From the NCBI RefSeq assembly GCF_001888165.1, contig NZ_CP015455.1, positions 3,032,001 through 3,096,000 on the forward strand: a stretch of DNA of 64,000 nucleotides. The letters are read 5' to 3'. The first letter of the stretch is position 1. The number at the start of each line of letters is the position of its first letter. Source of the stretch: Syntrophotalea acetylenica (GTDB lineage Bacteria; Desulfobacterota; Desulfuromonadia; Desulfuromonadales; Syntrophotaleaceae). Under the pieces are notes generated by a model, which did not search any database, was not told the origin of the DNA, and worked only from the letters and a program-made list of their open reading frames with translations. Below are positions 43,653-52,827 of the stretch, in pieces. The position numbers were made by a program, and so were the translations under genes.

Positions 43653-44616
43653 GGCTCTCCTCCCGGGGACCGGTTTGGCTAGCATCGATGCCGCGCCGGC
43701 GGGAAAAGGCGGCACGACTCGAACGCAACAGGGTTATACCGCCGTAAGTCAGGCGCAGGGCATCGTTCTCCGGACAGTGTTCGACACACTCCATGCACAA
43801 AACGCAGTCAGGAAAGGTGACGTCCTCCCGCTGCCTCTCCAGAAACACCTGTTCGATATCCATGGGACAGACGTTATAGCAGATCTCGCAACGGGTACAG
43901 CGGGTCACATCCTTCTTCAGTTTCGGCAGGCTGATACGCCTGAAAAAGGACAGCAGCAAGACCATCGGACAATAGGCACACCAGAAGCGCCGCTTGAAAA
44001 AGGCCCCGACCAATGTGAAACCGGCAAACAGCACCCCAAGAGCACTCAGAACAAAAGTGGTGATACTGCCGAAAGAGACCCCCATATACCCGGCTCTTTC
44101 CGTGAACAGCGGCATTATGTACCGTACCGGGCAGAGTTCGCAGAAAGGGATGCCGAGGTGGCGGGCAACCGCCGGTACCAGCAGCGGAAAAGCGGCCCAC
44201 AAAGGCAGCACAAACAAAATGACAAGAAAGATCCAGCGCAAAGGCCGCAAATTTCTGCGCAGCGTTTCAGGGAAACGCACATAGCCTATGCCCAGCTTGC
44301 GGCGTAGCACATCCAGGACATCCTGAATAAAGGCAAAGGGACAGATCCAGCCGCACCAGGCGCCACCCAAAGGGATGATCAGCAGCACCGCCACCACCAG
44401 AATGGTCAGGGCCGCGAACAGCCCCGCCAGGTTGCCTTCAGCCAGAGCCATCTGCAGGGTTGCAACAAAACAGGCGCCCCCGTAGGTATCGGAGCCCACG
44501 AAATAACAGGCAAAAGTCGGCAGATAGGAACCAAGATGCACCCCCGCAAGGCCACCAAAAGTCAGCAACACAAAAGACAGGGTCAATACCAGCCAGCGCC
44601 AGCGACTCACGGGCAT
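43645..44616 (-). CDS. NapH/NosR-type membrane polyferredoxin
   Basis: 323 residues. About five membrane helices (near 8-28, 60-85, 130-155, 190-215 and a short one) carry two cytoplasmic-edge CxxxCP motifs (CGWICPFAF and CAYCPM, with CELCP), and the C-terminus has two [4Fe-4S] sets CTRCEICYNVCP and CVLCMECVEHCP. These proteins pass electrons between the quinone pool and Fe-S partners. Overlaps both neighbours (10 and 8 bp); it is the obvious electron source for the ATPase/double-cubane pair downstream, which is inference from position. Confidence 0.85.
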   Translation of the reverse strand: MPVSRWRWLVLTLSFVLLTFGGLAGVHLGSYLPTFACYFVGSDTYGGACFVATLQMALAEGNLAGLFAALTILVVAVLLIIPLGGAWCGWICPFAFIQDVLDVLRRKLGIGYVRFPETLRRNLRPLRWIFLVILFVLPLWAAFPLLVPAVARHLGIPFCELCPVRYIMPLFTERAGYMGVSFGSITTFVLSALGVLFAGFTLVGAFFKRRFWCAYCPMVLLLSFFRRISLPKLKKDVTRCTRCEICYNVCPMDIEQVFLERQREDVTFPDCVLCMECVEHCPENDALRLTYGGITLLRSSRAAFSRRRGIDASQTGPREESHE

Positions 44617-45641
44617 GACGCACCTCCCGGCTGTCTTGCCGCTTCGAAACGGGCCAGCTGCAAACGTTGGCGGCGACGGCGGCGCGCAACCAGCAAGGCG
44701 ATAAAACCGGCGGCGAAGGCGGTTCCGGCGAAGGCCCACAACACGAAACTGGTTATGCAGTGGGTCCACTCGGGCCAGGGCGGATCGACAATCATCGGCA
44801 TGCTGGCACAGTGGTATTCTCCACGCTGCCGGTCAAGGTGACGGACCGTGTAAAGGCATATTTCCCAATTATGCTTTGCACCGCGACTTTCATGCGGCAC
44901 CGCCACAAACCGGCCCGCCGCGTCGGTGCGCACCTTATTGCGCCAGCCGCGCTCGGTGAGAGCCGTGACCTCCGCGCCCGCCAGCGGTTTCCCGCGGTAA
45001 AAGACCGCCATCTCGCTGGGCCGGTGGGCAATCTGAATAATGCCGCTGTAACGACCTGCCTGCACCGGCCCGATTTCAAGGGGCATGCGCGGCGAATGGA
45101 AAAAGGTATTCTGCTCCCCGCCGTGGGACAGACTGTCACGCACGTGACGCAGCAGAAACTTGCCGTACAGATGCACCGACTCGACCCGGCCGTCCCCGTC
45201 CACATCCCGGCGTCCCGCCGCGACATGGCTGCCGAGCAGGTAGATGCCCTGCGGGGCGTTTCCGGCGGGTACTTCGCTGACGGTTTTTCCCGGCGCCGCG
45301 CAAAAAGGCCCTTCTTCGATGCCGCCGTCAGGCCTTTGCAGCCAGACGCGGGCCAGTCGCAACAACGCTTCTTCGCCGCGCGACCGCGTACCGGCGGGAA
45401 ATTGCCCGTAGCGCAGCGCCAGACGCCGGGGCTGGCCAAGGCGCTGCCGCAACAGTTCGGCATCGTTTCGGATTTCCCAGATATCGCGATCCGGATCGTT
45501 GTAGCCGTTGATATACCAGCCGGGGTTCTGCAGGTCCCACCACAGCAACAGATCATCCTCCGCCAGCGCGGAATGTGAATCGCAGGCGACCGCCATGACA
45601 AGCAGCAACAGTATTGCCGCATGGTTCAACAGGTGTCTCAT
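44607..45641 (-). CDS. Exported, membrane-anchored protein of unknown function
   Basis: 344 residues. Signal peptide with a Cys (AILLLLVMAVAC), a periplasmic part with WWDLQNPGWYINGY, DVDGDGRVES (calcium-type loop) and a carboxypeptidase-regulatory-like beta domain GKPLAGAEVTALTERGWRNK...DAAGRFVAVPHE (about 220-265, as in DUF4198 proteins), one C-terminal membrane helix near 300-322 and a basic cytosolic tail. DUF4198 relatives are linked with metal or gas uptake, which is only a hint. First gene of the overlapping four-gene operon; AGGA before ATG. Confidence 0.7.
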   Translation of the reverse strand: MRHLLNHAAILLLLVMAVACDSHSALAEDDLLLWWDLQNPGWYINGYNDPDRDIWEIRNDAELLRQRLGQPRRLALRYGQFPAGTRSRGEEALLRLARVWLQRPDGGIEEGPFCAAPGKTVSEVPAGNAPQGIYLLGSHVAAGRRDVDGDGRVESVHLYGKFLLRHVRDSLSHGGEQNTFFHSPRMPLEIGPVQAGRYSGIIQIAHRPSEMAVFYRGKPLAGAEVTALTERGWRNKVRTDAAGRFVAVPHESRGAKHNWEICLYTVRHLDRQRGEYHCASMPMIVDPPWPEWTHCITSFVLWAFAGTAFAAGFIALLVARRRRRQRLQLARFEAARQPGGASCP

Positions 45642-45694
45642 TGTATCCTCGTCATGCCTTTTCTCCGGATCCAGCCCGCCAGCTTCCGACCGGA

Positions 45695-47067
45695 TCAGAG
45701 AGTTGATTTCGAAACAGGTTTGGCGCCACAACCATCGGCGTCATGCCCGGAGCACTCTGCCGGCCGGGGATGACGGCGCCCCCAAAGATAAAACGGTACA
45801 CCGGTCAGGGTCATCAGAACCCCCATAGCGAAGACCATGGCTGGCCGCGGCCGATCTGCACCAGTACCAGCAGATAACTGCCCACGAACAGCAGTGGTAC
45901 CAGGGGGTAGCACGGCGTGCGGTAGGAGCGTGCCAGACCCGGCCGGCGCCAGCGCAGCAACATCAGGGCCACGCCACTGGCGATGGATGTCAGCACCATG
46001 ACGAACACCACGCAGCTCAGCAGCTGACCAAAGGTACCGAACGTCACCAGCAGAATGGCCAGCAGCGCCTGGCAGGCAATAGCCACCGCGGGGGTACGAT
46101 AACCGGCGTGGACACGCCGCAGGGCGCGGCAGACGCCGCCGTTCTCGCCCAGCGCCCAGGCGACGCGCGCGCCGGTCATGACGGTGGCGTTGATCCCGGC
46201 GGCGATCGCCAGCATGATGGGCACGGAGATCCAGCGGGCGGCGCCTGAACCATACAGTCCTTCAAGAGCGAGCTGCCCGACATTCTCCGCCCCGGCCAGT
46301 TCGTGCAGCGGCCGGGCGTAGAGATAGACAAGATTGATAGCCAGATAAAGAACCGTCACACACAAGGTGCCAAGAATCAGGGAACGGGGCAGATTGCGTC
46401 GCGCATCACGGATTTCACCACCGATATAGGCCGACGCAAACCAGCCGCTGAAGGTGAAAATCACCGCGATCATGGGACCGCCGAACAGATGGCTCCAGGC
46501 TATCTTCGGCATCGGTCCCGGAGCGCTCAGCCGGTTCCAGTCGCCGTTGGCGGACAGCAGACCGGCAAGGATCACGACCACCAGCAAAACAATGGTGCCG
46601 AAGGTAAACAGATTCTGAGTGGTCCCCCCCGGGCGGATACCTCGATAATTGATCCAGGAAAACACCAGAATGAAGGCTGCCGCCAGCAGCTTGCCGGAAA
46701 TCGCGCCGAGAATGGGAAGAAACCCCTGCAGGTAGCTGGCCAGAGCGATGGACATGGCGGCGATGGAGCCGGGATTGATCACCCAGACGGCCAGCCACCC
46801 CAGAAGAAAACCGGCCCAGGGCCCGTAGGCGGCCTTGAGGAACTGATAATCGCCGCCGGCCAGCGGAAACATGCCCGCCAGTTCGGCATAAGTCAATGCT
46901 CCGCACAGGGTCAGCAGACCGCCCAACCCCCAGATGCCCAGAAACAGCCAGGGGTGCGAAAGCTGTTCGGCCAGGAAGCCGCTGGTGGTAAAGATCCCGG
47001 CACCGATAACATTGCCGATGATCAGCAGCACCGCATCCGTCAGACTGAGTTGTCGGTTGAGTTGCAC
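45695..47067 (-). CDS. APC-family amino acid permease, C-terminus frameshifted as printed
   Basis: Inner-membrane amino acid transporter. As printed, 417 residues (stop at 45814) with 11 helices; the APC signature VLLIIGNVIGAGIFTTSGFL lies at the N-terminus. The stop falls just before the last expected helix, which continues in another frame (MVFAMGVLMTLTGVPFYLWGRR) to 45695. One extra C in the GGCC run at about 45840-45852 would join them into about 457 residues, normal for the LAT-type subfamily. GTG start with AGGTGA upstream. Separate transcription unit: a terminator lies between it and the next minus-strand operon. Confidence 0.78.
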
Positions 47068-47174
47068 AGGTCACCTGCCTTTTCGGCACCGCGGCGGGGA
47101 AACCCTCCGTCCCGAGGAAGCCCGCTTCGATGGCGGCCGGGCTCGGGCACCCGATGCACCGATATTGTGCCGAT

Positions 47175-47226
47175 AAAAAGGGCAGGCCCCGCCGTGGTTC
47201 GATCGTGAACGGCTCAAGCCTGCCCT
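47175..47226 (-). terminator. Terminator of the TonB/CcsA/ResB/fusion operon
   Basis: AGGGCAGGC and GCCTGCCCT enclose a 30-nt loop with further pairing; TTTTT follows on the minus strand. Confidence 0.7.
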
Positions 47227-47272
47227 GTGTTATGCATCCTGTTCGTCCGAAGTCTTTATCAATCCTGCCGGA

Positions 47273-49075
47273 TCAGGGACACTCGCCGAAGCGCACATCC
47301 AGACGCGGACCCATGTAGATGAGGCCGAGAAATTTTTCCGGATCGGCATTCAGCCGGGTGACCGCGTCCTTGAGCGTGCTGCGCACCAGGCGTTCGCTGC
47401 CGGCAATGCCGGCACTGTAGACCAGATTGACCGGCGTCTCACCGGGATAATAGCGATCGAACAGGGGCCGCATTTCGCTGAATTCCTTCAATCCCATGAA
47501 AATGGCCAGGGTGTCGCCGCTTTTAGCCACGGAAGCCAGCAGTTGCGGATGTTCCTTGAGGCCGCTCGGCACCGTGATGACGATCGAACCACCGGCGCCG
47601 ACATCGCGCTGGATCATGGCGTTGGCTGCATTGAAGGCGCTCAGGGCGGGAATGGTTTCCAGCTGGTCGTCACTGAAAAAGGCCCGGATCCAGCGGGTGC
47701 TGCCGTAGACCATCGGATCGCCCCAGTCGAGAAATGCCACAGTCTGGCCCCGCTCCAGAGCCTGTCGGATTTTGGCCACACCGGCCTCGCGCTGCTGGTT
47801 GCAGAGCCGCTCCGCCTCGGCCGGCGCCAGGTCGGGGTGTTCCTTGCGGAACATGTGCTTGATGAGCTTGAGGGGATCGAACAAGACCGGCTTGCCCTGC
47901 AGGTAGGTGGCGAAGCGCTTGACGATATCCTCCGGGGCCACCACCACGTCGGCTCGGGCCAAAGCGCTTACCGCCTCGAGGGTGACAAGATCGGTATCGC
48001 CGGGGCCGACGCCGATGATGGATATTTTGGGGATTGCTTTAAGATCCACCACCTCGATGCGCTGCACCGCCAGCACGTCCCGGTCATCCACCAGTTCCTC
48101 GGGGACGATCAGCCGGTATCTGCCGCCGCGCTGTCCCAGCAACGGTTTGCCGTTGTCGCTTTCGGCAAGCATGATGCGCCTGCCGGCGTGGGACAAAAAC
48201 AGTTCGCCAAAGGAAAACAGTGCCCGGTACCCGTCCGGCGCGGAAATCATCACGGCCTTGGTCAAGGAGTCATCGACACCGGCTTTTTCCAGGATCCTGA
48301 CCAGGGACACCCCTTTATAGCGGTGCAGGCCGTGGTAACCCATATGCACCCCGACCACTTTCTTGGACATCTCCATGCGCGGATAGTCCCTCAGGTCGGA
48401 CAGCTTCAACTCCCGGGCCACCGCGCCGGTCACCAGAATCTGCCTGGACTCGAGTTTGACGTTGCGATCAACCTTGATGTCCGGATAAAGATCGATGACT
48501 TCGATGCGGGTCACATTTTCCAGATAGCGGTCGGTATAAAAATCGCTGCGAATCACCAGTTTCGGCATCGTCGCTGGCCGTTCGTACTGCTCCAGGGACT
48601 GGCGGTAGATTTCCGGGCCGTGGCATTTCAGGCACCGCTCCTCGCTCATCATGGGTTTTACGGACTGCGCGGCATAGGCGATGGCCACTTCGGCGGCGTT
48701 GCTGTAGTAAACTTCCGCCCACGACAGGACTACCTGCTTGCCGGCGGCATCGGTTACCCGGATAGCCAGGTCGGTTTGCTTGGTAAAGGCCTGATCCTGC
48801 TTGATGATTTCCGCCATGTCCAGAAGGACGCGCAACGGCACGGCCTTGTGCAGATAAACACCGTGAAAACTGCCGTCGCGGCTGACCTCGTTAAGCTGGA
48901 TTTCCACCGACTGGAAACGGGCCAGATCATCCACGGTCAACTTGAGGGGACGCTTCACCTCGCCGGAAATGGTCATGGCCGGCTTGGCAGGCGCGGCCAT
49001 ACTGTCGGCCAGAGCCGGGTTGTTGCCGAAGCACAATGCCATCAGCATGAAAACCGTCGACAGGATGTATTTCAT
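47273..49075 (-). CDS. Exported fusion: sulfite-oxidase-fold-like domains, CxxCH site, tetrapyrrole methylase
   Basis: 600 residues. A Sec signal peptide (MKYILSTVFMLMALCFG, cleavage after ALA near 24) is followed by two repeats of a sulfite-oxidase-type oxidoreductase fold (about 33-165 and 205-325: GEVKRPLKLTVDDLARF, then GAVARELKLSDLRDY). Between them is CLKCH at about 146-150, a c-type heme motif. The C-terminal third (about 345-600) is a tetrapyrrole methylase: IIGVGPGDTDLVTLEAV, LDWGDPMVYGSTRWI and SAFNAANAMIQR. A SAM-dependent fold on an exported protein is very odd; it may bind a tetrapyrrole without catalysis. Overlaps the ResB-like stop (ATGA). Confidence 0.8.
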   Translation of the reverse strand: MKYILSTVFMLMALCFGNNPALADSMAAPAKPAMTISGEVKRPLKLTVDDLARFQSVEIQLNEVSRDGSFHGVYLHKAVPLRVLLDMAEIIKQDQAFTKQTDLAIRVTDAAGKQVVLSWAEVYYSNAAEVAIAYAAQSVKPMMSEERCLKCHGPEIYRQSLEQYERPATMPKLVIRSDFYTDRYLENVTRIEVIDLYPDIKVDRNVKLESRQILVTGAVARELKLSDLRDYPRMEMSKKVVGVHMGYHGLHRYKGVSLVRILEKAGVDDSLTKAVMISAPDGYRALFSFGELFLSHAGRRIMLAESDNGKPLLGQRGGRYRLIVPEELVDDRDVLAVQRIEVVDLKAIPKISIIGVGPGDTDLVTLEAVSALARADVVVAPEDIVKRFATYLQGKPVLFDPLKLIKHMFRKEHPDLAPAEAERLCNQQREAGVAKIRQALERGQTVAFLDWGDPMVYGSTRWIRAFFSDDQLETIPALSAFNAANAMIQRDVGAGGSIVITVPSGLKEHPQLLASVAKSGDTLAIFMGLKEFSEMRPLFDRYYPGETPVNLVYSAGIAGSERLVRSTLKDAVTRLNADPEKFLGLIYMGPRLDVRFGECP

Positions 49076-49839
49076 GATTTCTGTCCTCCATTGCGGATCT
49101 TGCGGATCTGAGGGAAGTACCAGAGCATCAGCAGACACAGCACCGTGTTTCCAAGCAGAATCAGAAGCAGGCCGGGATCCTTCTTGACCATGATTTCCAG
49201 CGGCGGCAAGGTATCGGTACCCGGCTTGCCCGCCATGCCCAGATGCAGGGTATAGCCCTGCCAGTAGACCGGTTCCAGAATGCCGATTCGGCGCTGCTCG
49301 ACTCCGGCATCGCTTTGCAGCTCCAGGATCGCCGTGCATTGCCGCATGACCCCCTGCAGGGCCGGCGCCTGCCAGTAATCGTAATGGCGATCGACAAGAG
49401 TGATCTGCCGATCCCCCACCGCGATCTTTTCCCCCACTACCGCCGGCAGACGCGTCTTGGTGCCGGTAAATTCGGTCAAAGCGTGCCCGCCGACAATGAA
49501 CAGAAAACAGAAGTGCATCAGTGAAGGGGCCAGCAGCAACACGAACATCGCACGCCGGTAACCGCCACGGCGGCTCCAGAGAAAAGTCACGCGCTGCAGA
49601 GTACAGGCCAGGGTATTGGCAAACAGCAGAAACAGCAGACCGAACAGGGTAAAAAGCCACCAGCTGTGCAGATTGCTGCGGGTCAGAAACCAGGTCGGGA
49701 ACAGGGTGCTGTTGAGTTCGCCGAACACGGCCATGTATTTGGCGTAAAAACTGCCGATAAACAGGTTGACGGTGAGCAGCACCAGCAACCACAGCGTGAG
49801 CCGGATACTCGACAGCGCGTTCCATATGCGATCAATCAT
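49072..49839 (-). CDS. ResB-like membrane protein
   Basis: 255 residues. Three N-terminal helices (near 12-35, 60-82, 98-118), a periplasmic beta-rich part (about 120-220: VGEKIAVGDRQITLVDRHYDYW, ILEPVYWQGYTLHLGMAGKPGTD) and one C-terminal helix, the ResB (cytochrome c synthetase, system II) layout but about half the length of full ResB. Family proteins hand heme to apocytochrome together with CcsA. It overlaps the CcsA-like gene (8 bp) and the fusion gene (4 bp). GGAGG before ATG. Confidence 0.78.
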   Translation of the reverse strand: MIDRIWNALSSIRLTLWLLVLLTVNLFIGSFYAKYMAVFGELNSTLFPTWFLTRSNLHSWWLFTLFGLLFLLFANTLACTLQRVTFLWSRRGGYRRAMFVLLLAPSLMHFCFLFIVGGHALTEFTGTKTRLPAVVGEKIAVGDRQITLVDRHYDYWQAPALQGVMRQCTAILELQSDAGVEQRRIGILEPVYWQGYTLHLGMAGKPGTDTLPPLEIMVKKDPGLLLILLGNTVLCLLMLWYFPQIRKIRNGGQKS

Positions 49840-50689
49840 GACCAGCCTCCATCAGTTCGGGATTGCGGCAGGCGTTCGGCTCCGCACCGTGCACCTGCTG
49901 CTGGGCCGTAGCGCGGGCCGCGCCTTTGCCGGAGCCGGCTCCCGGATTGAGTATGGTCAGGTGCGCCGCGATCTGCAGGGCATAGGCGACCACCAGCACC
50001 ACCAGCGCGCCGGTCACGGCCCAGCGGGCCTTGTTGCGCAGGTGGAAAGAGCGGTCGAAGTGCGTATGCAGATAGCCGCAGTACAGACACCAGATAGCGG
50101 CGGACTGCAGATGCCGTTCCCCCCAGTGGAAGGGACCGCCCCACCCCAGATAACTCCAGACCGCGCCGATCACCTGAGCCAGGCTGTAAAGGATGAATCC
50201 CCAGATGGCCAGAAGGTTGAACAGCTGGTCGCCGCCACGAATGCGCAGCTGCCGCCAGGCAAACCAGCCCGCCGCCAGAAAACAACCGATGGCCAGCACC
50301 TCGAAGAAGAAAAACATGGGGGAGGACCAGGTGGCCGTAAAAGGGCCCGGCGGCGGGAGATCGACCGGCAGCGCCAGGGTGACCAGCATCGCCAGGGTCG
50401 CCAGCCAGCTCATGGAAGCCGCGTCCTCCGCACGACCCCGCCACCACAGGAGCAAGCCCAGCGCAGCCAGACACCAGGGCAGGAAATACGCTCCGTTGAA
50501 AACCCCGTCGAGGGAAAATATCCCCCAGCGCCAGCTACTGGCGACCAGGCTGGCGGTGTGCAAGGCGAAGGCGACGCCAAGCAGCCAGCAGCTGCACCTG
50601 TAACGCTTTAAAAGGTAAAAGAGAAGGCTGCCGGCGTAAACGCCGGCAGCCGCATTGAATGACATGATGGAGGTCGTAGCAATGGTCAT
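49832..50689 (-). CDS. CcsA/CcmC-like membrane protein with degenerate WWD motif
   Basis: 285 residues, about eight helices. The tract GWGGPFHWGERHL (near 185-197) sits where CcsA has its tryptophan-rich heme-handling motif WGxxWxWD, followed by the family YLHT motif, but the middle Trp and the Asp are replaced. This suggests a relative that no longer performs ordinary heme ligation or handles another tetrapyrrole. The start has GGAG-N7-ATG. 43 bp after the TonB receptor gene; coupled to the ResB-like gene. Confidence 0.75.
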   Translation of the reverse strand: MTIATTSIMSFNAAAGVYAGSLLFYLLKRYRCSCWLLGVAFALHTASLVASSWRWGIFSLDGVFNGAYFLPWCLAALGLLLWWRGRAEDAASMSWLATLAMLVTLALPVDLPPPGPFTATWSSPMFFFFEVLAIGCFLAAGWFAWRQLRIRGGDQLFNLLAIWGFILYSLAQVIGAVWSYLGWGGPFHWGERHLQSAAIWCLYCGYLHTHFDRSFHLRNKARWAVTGALVVLVVAYALQIAAHLTILNPGAGSGKGAARATAQQQVHGAEPNACRNPELMEAGHD

Positions 50690-50732
50690 GCAGAAACTCC
50701 TTGCGGAGGACAGTCAAACTTGCCGCAATTTA

Positions 50733-52715
50733 TCAGTAAGTAAAAGAAAGTCCCGCCAGGAAATTGCGCCCGGGCATCAATTCGCCACTTTCTTCGTAAT
50801 CACGGTCGGTAAGGTTGGTCACTTCAACAAAGGCCTTGCCGCTGACTCCCCAGAGCTCGCCAAGGGACTGCTCGGCACGGGCATTCAACAGCAGAAAATC
50901 GGTTCCTTTGGTCCATTCATAGGTCCTGCGGGCGACCTCTTTCTCATAGTAGTAGCGATTTACATAGGACAGCTGCGTCGAGACCGCCAGGCCGAAGGGG
51001 AAGCGGTAACGCATGTCGAGGTTGGCGCGGTGACGGGCGCGTTCGGCCAGTTCGCGATCCAGCTCTTCGTCTTCGGTATTGAGATAAGTATAGTTGACCC
51101 CAACCCAGAAGCGCTCGGTGATATCGGCGCCCAGAGAGAATTCCACGCCCAGGATGTTGGCCTTGCCGACGTTGTAGTAGACCCTGTCGTCATACCCGGC
51201 TACGTAATCCCGCACGATCAGGTCCTTGATGTCGTTATAGAAAAAAGCCACCGAGCCGCTGACCGCATCGTTGAAGGCATGACTTACGCCAACTTCATAG
51301 GCGATGGTTTCCTGGGGATCGAGATCCGGATTGCCGCCGACGGATTCACTGAAAAGTTCCTTGAGATGCGGGAAACGGATCTTTTTGCCGACCGAGCCGT
51401 GCAGCATGGTGCTGTCGGTAAGGTTGACGATTACGCCAAGCTGCGGGTTGAAGGCGTCGACGCTGTCAGGTACCGGCTGGCCGCTGGCCTTGCGGGGATC
51501 GAAATAGTCGTAGCTGGCGCCGACCGTGAATGCCAGCCAGTCGCTGACCCTGATTTCATCCTCCACACCGAAGGAGTAGGTGTCGGACTCGTATTCACCG
51601 GCATCTTCCCAGGAGCCACCCGGCGCCAGAATCTCCTCCTGTTTGGTATTGTCCCTCAGATAGCTCACGCCGACTTTGAGAAAGCTCCACTTGCCGAAAT
51701 CCATGAAGGCCTGCAGCTCGCCACCAACGGAGTAGCCGTCATAGCTGGATTTATAAAACCAATCACGGTCATCCCACTCCGTTTCCAGCAGGGTGTCCTT
51801 GTGATCGACGTAAAAGCCGCGCGCCTTGACGCGCAGCATGTCATTGAAGCGGTGTTCGCCGACCAGGCTGATCTGCCATTGGCGCCACTCGTCAAAATAC
51901 CAGCCGTCGGAAGGGATGCCTTTTTCGTTGTCGTGGTAATCGAAGGTGAGGTACAGCTTGGTATCATTGTTCGGCTCAAAGCCGAACTTGGTGTTGAAGG
52001 TATGCTGGAGATAGCCGCTGTCGTCCCGCAGGCCGCCGTCATCCTTGGTGTAGGTGCTGTATTGAGCCGCCCAGTAGTCCTCGTCGTAATCATCGGACAG
52101 GCGCCAGCCGTTGGAATGGCGGTAGGTATAGCCCAACCAGTAGTTGAACTTGCCGGCCGGCCCGCTGACGCTGGCACTGTAACGCTCCGTTCCGTAATCG
52201 CCCCAGGCCCCGGAAACGGTCGCACTTGGCTTGGCGCCCGCTTTTTTGGTGATGATGTTGATAACCCCGCCCATGGTATTGGAACCGTACAGCACCGAGG
52301 ACGCACCTTTGGTGACCGTTATTTTAGCGATTGAATCGACGGGAATCTGGTCGAGGTCGAGGGTCCGGTAGTACTGTTCATGAACCGGCACGCCGTCGAC
52401 CAGCACCTTGACGTCGCTCTGGTCAAAGCCGCGGATGCTCACGTAGTTCTGCGATTTACCCCCTTTTTGCACATCCACGCCCGGCAGCTGCTCAAGGGCC
52501 TCGGCCACGGTCTGCGCACCGCGCTGCTTGATGTCCTCCGCGGTGACTTCGGTGACCGTCGTCGCCAGGTTGACGACCTGCTCCTCGCCGCTGACAATAA
52601 CCTCACCGAGAGTAAACACCTCATCGCTGGCGACCGTTTCCGCCGCCGCCGGGAAAAGCGGCATCAGGCAGACGGATAGCACCCAAGCCGCCATCCAGAC
52701 TCGACTTTTTCTCAT
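50733..52715 (-). CDS. TonB-dependent outer-membrane receptor
   Basis: 660 residues. Signal peptide to about AAA-E27; a TonB-box-like EVIVSGEE near 38; plug domain (about 45-165: AEALEQLPGVDVQKGG, VSIRGFDQSDVKVLVDGVPV, GSNTMGGVINIITKK); then a 22-strand barrel ending in a C-terminal Tyr/Phe strand (FLAGLSFTY). The substrate class (cobalamin, heme, siderophore) cannot be told. First gene of a four-gene cluster with heme-handling proteins, so a tetrapyrrole is a reasonable guess. AAGGAGGAG before ATG. Confidence 0.9.
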   Translation of the reverse strand: MRKSRVWMAAWVLSVCLMPLFPAAAETVASDEVFTLGEVIVSGEEQVVNLATTVTEVTAEDIKQRGAQTVAEALEQLPGVDVQKGGKSQNYVSIRGFDQSDVKVLVDGVPVHEQYYRTLDLDQIPVDSIAKITVTKGASSVLYGSNTMGGVINIITKKAGAKPSATVSGAWGDYGTERYSASVSGPAGKFNYWLGYTYRHSNGWRLSDDYDEDYWAAQYSTYTKDDGGLRDDSGYLQHTFNTKFGFEPNNDTKLYLTFDYHDNEKGIPSDGWYFDEWRQWQISLVGEHRFNDMLRVKARGFYVDHKDTLLETEWDDRDWFYKSSYDGYSVGGELQAFMDFGKWSFLKVGVSYLRDNTKQEEILAPGGSWEDAGEYESDTYSFGVEDEIRVSDWLAFTVGASYDYFDPRKASGQPVPDSVDAFNPQLGVIVNLTDSTMLHGSVGKKIRFPHLKELFSESVGGNPDLDPQETIAYEVGVSHAFNDAVSGSVAFFYNDIKDLIVRDYVAGYDDRVYYNVGKANILGVEFSLGADITERFWVGVNYTYLNTEDEELDRELAERARHRANLDMRYRFPFGLAVSTQLSYVNRYYYEKEVARRTYEWTKGTDFLLLNARAEQSLGELWGVSGKAFVEVTNLTDRDYEESGELMPGRNFLAGLSFTY

Positions 52716-52783
52716 AACTCCTCCTTGTAAGATGCTGAAAATGCTTCAAACGCTTTTCAGTCGAAATGCAGCACATGGAAATA

Positions 52784-52827
52784 TCCCGAGGAACGCTGGC
52801 TCCGCGCCAAGCGACAAATCCCTGGGA
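52784..52827 (-). promoter_or_regulatory. Structured leader candidate upstream of the TonB receptor
   Basis: On the minus strand CGCTTGGC and GCCAGCG form a hairpin enclosed by TCCC-A-GG pairing with CC-TC-GGGA. It lies 70-110 nt before the receptor start, and the leader has no gene. No known riboswitch family was recognised with confidence. The rest of 52716-53207 is AT-rich, with nothing else supported. Confidence 0.3.
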
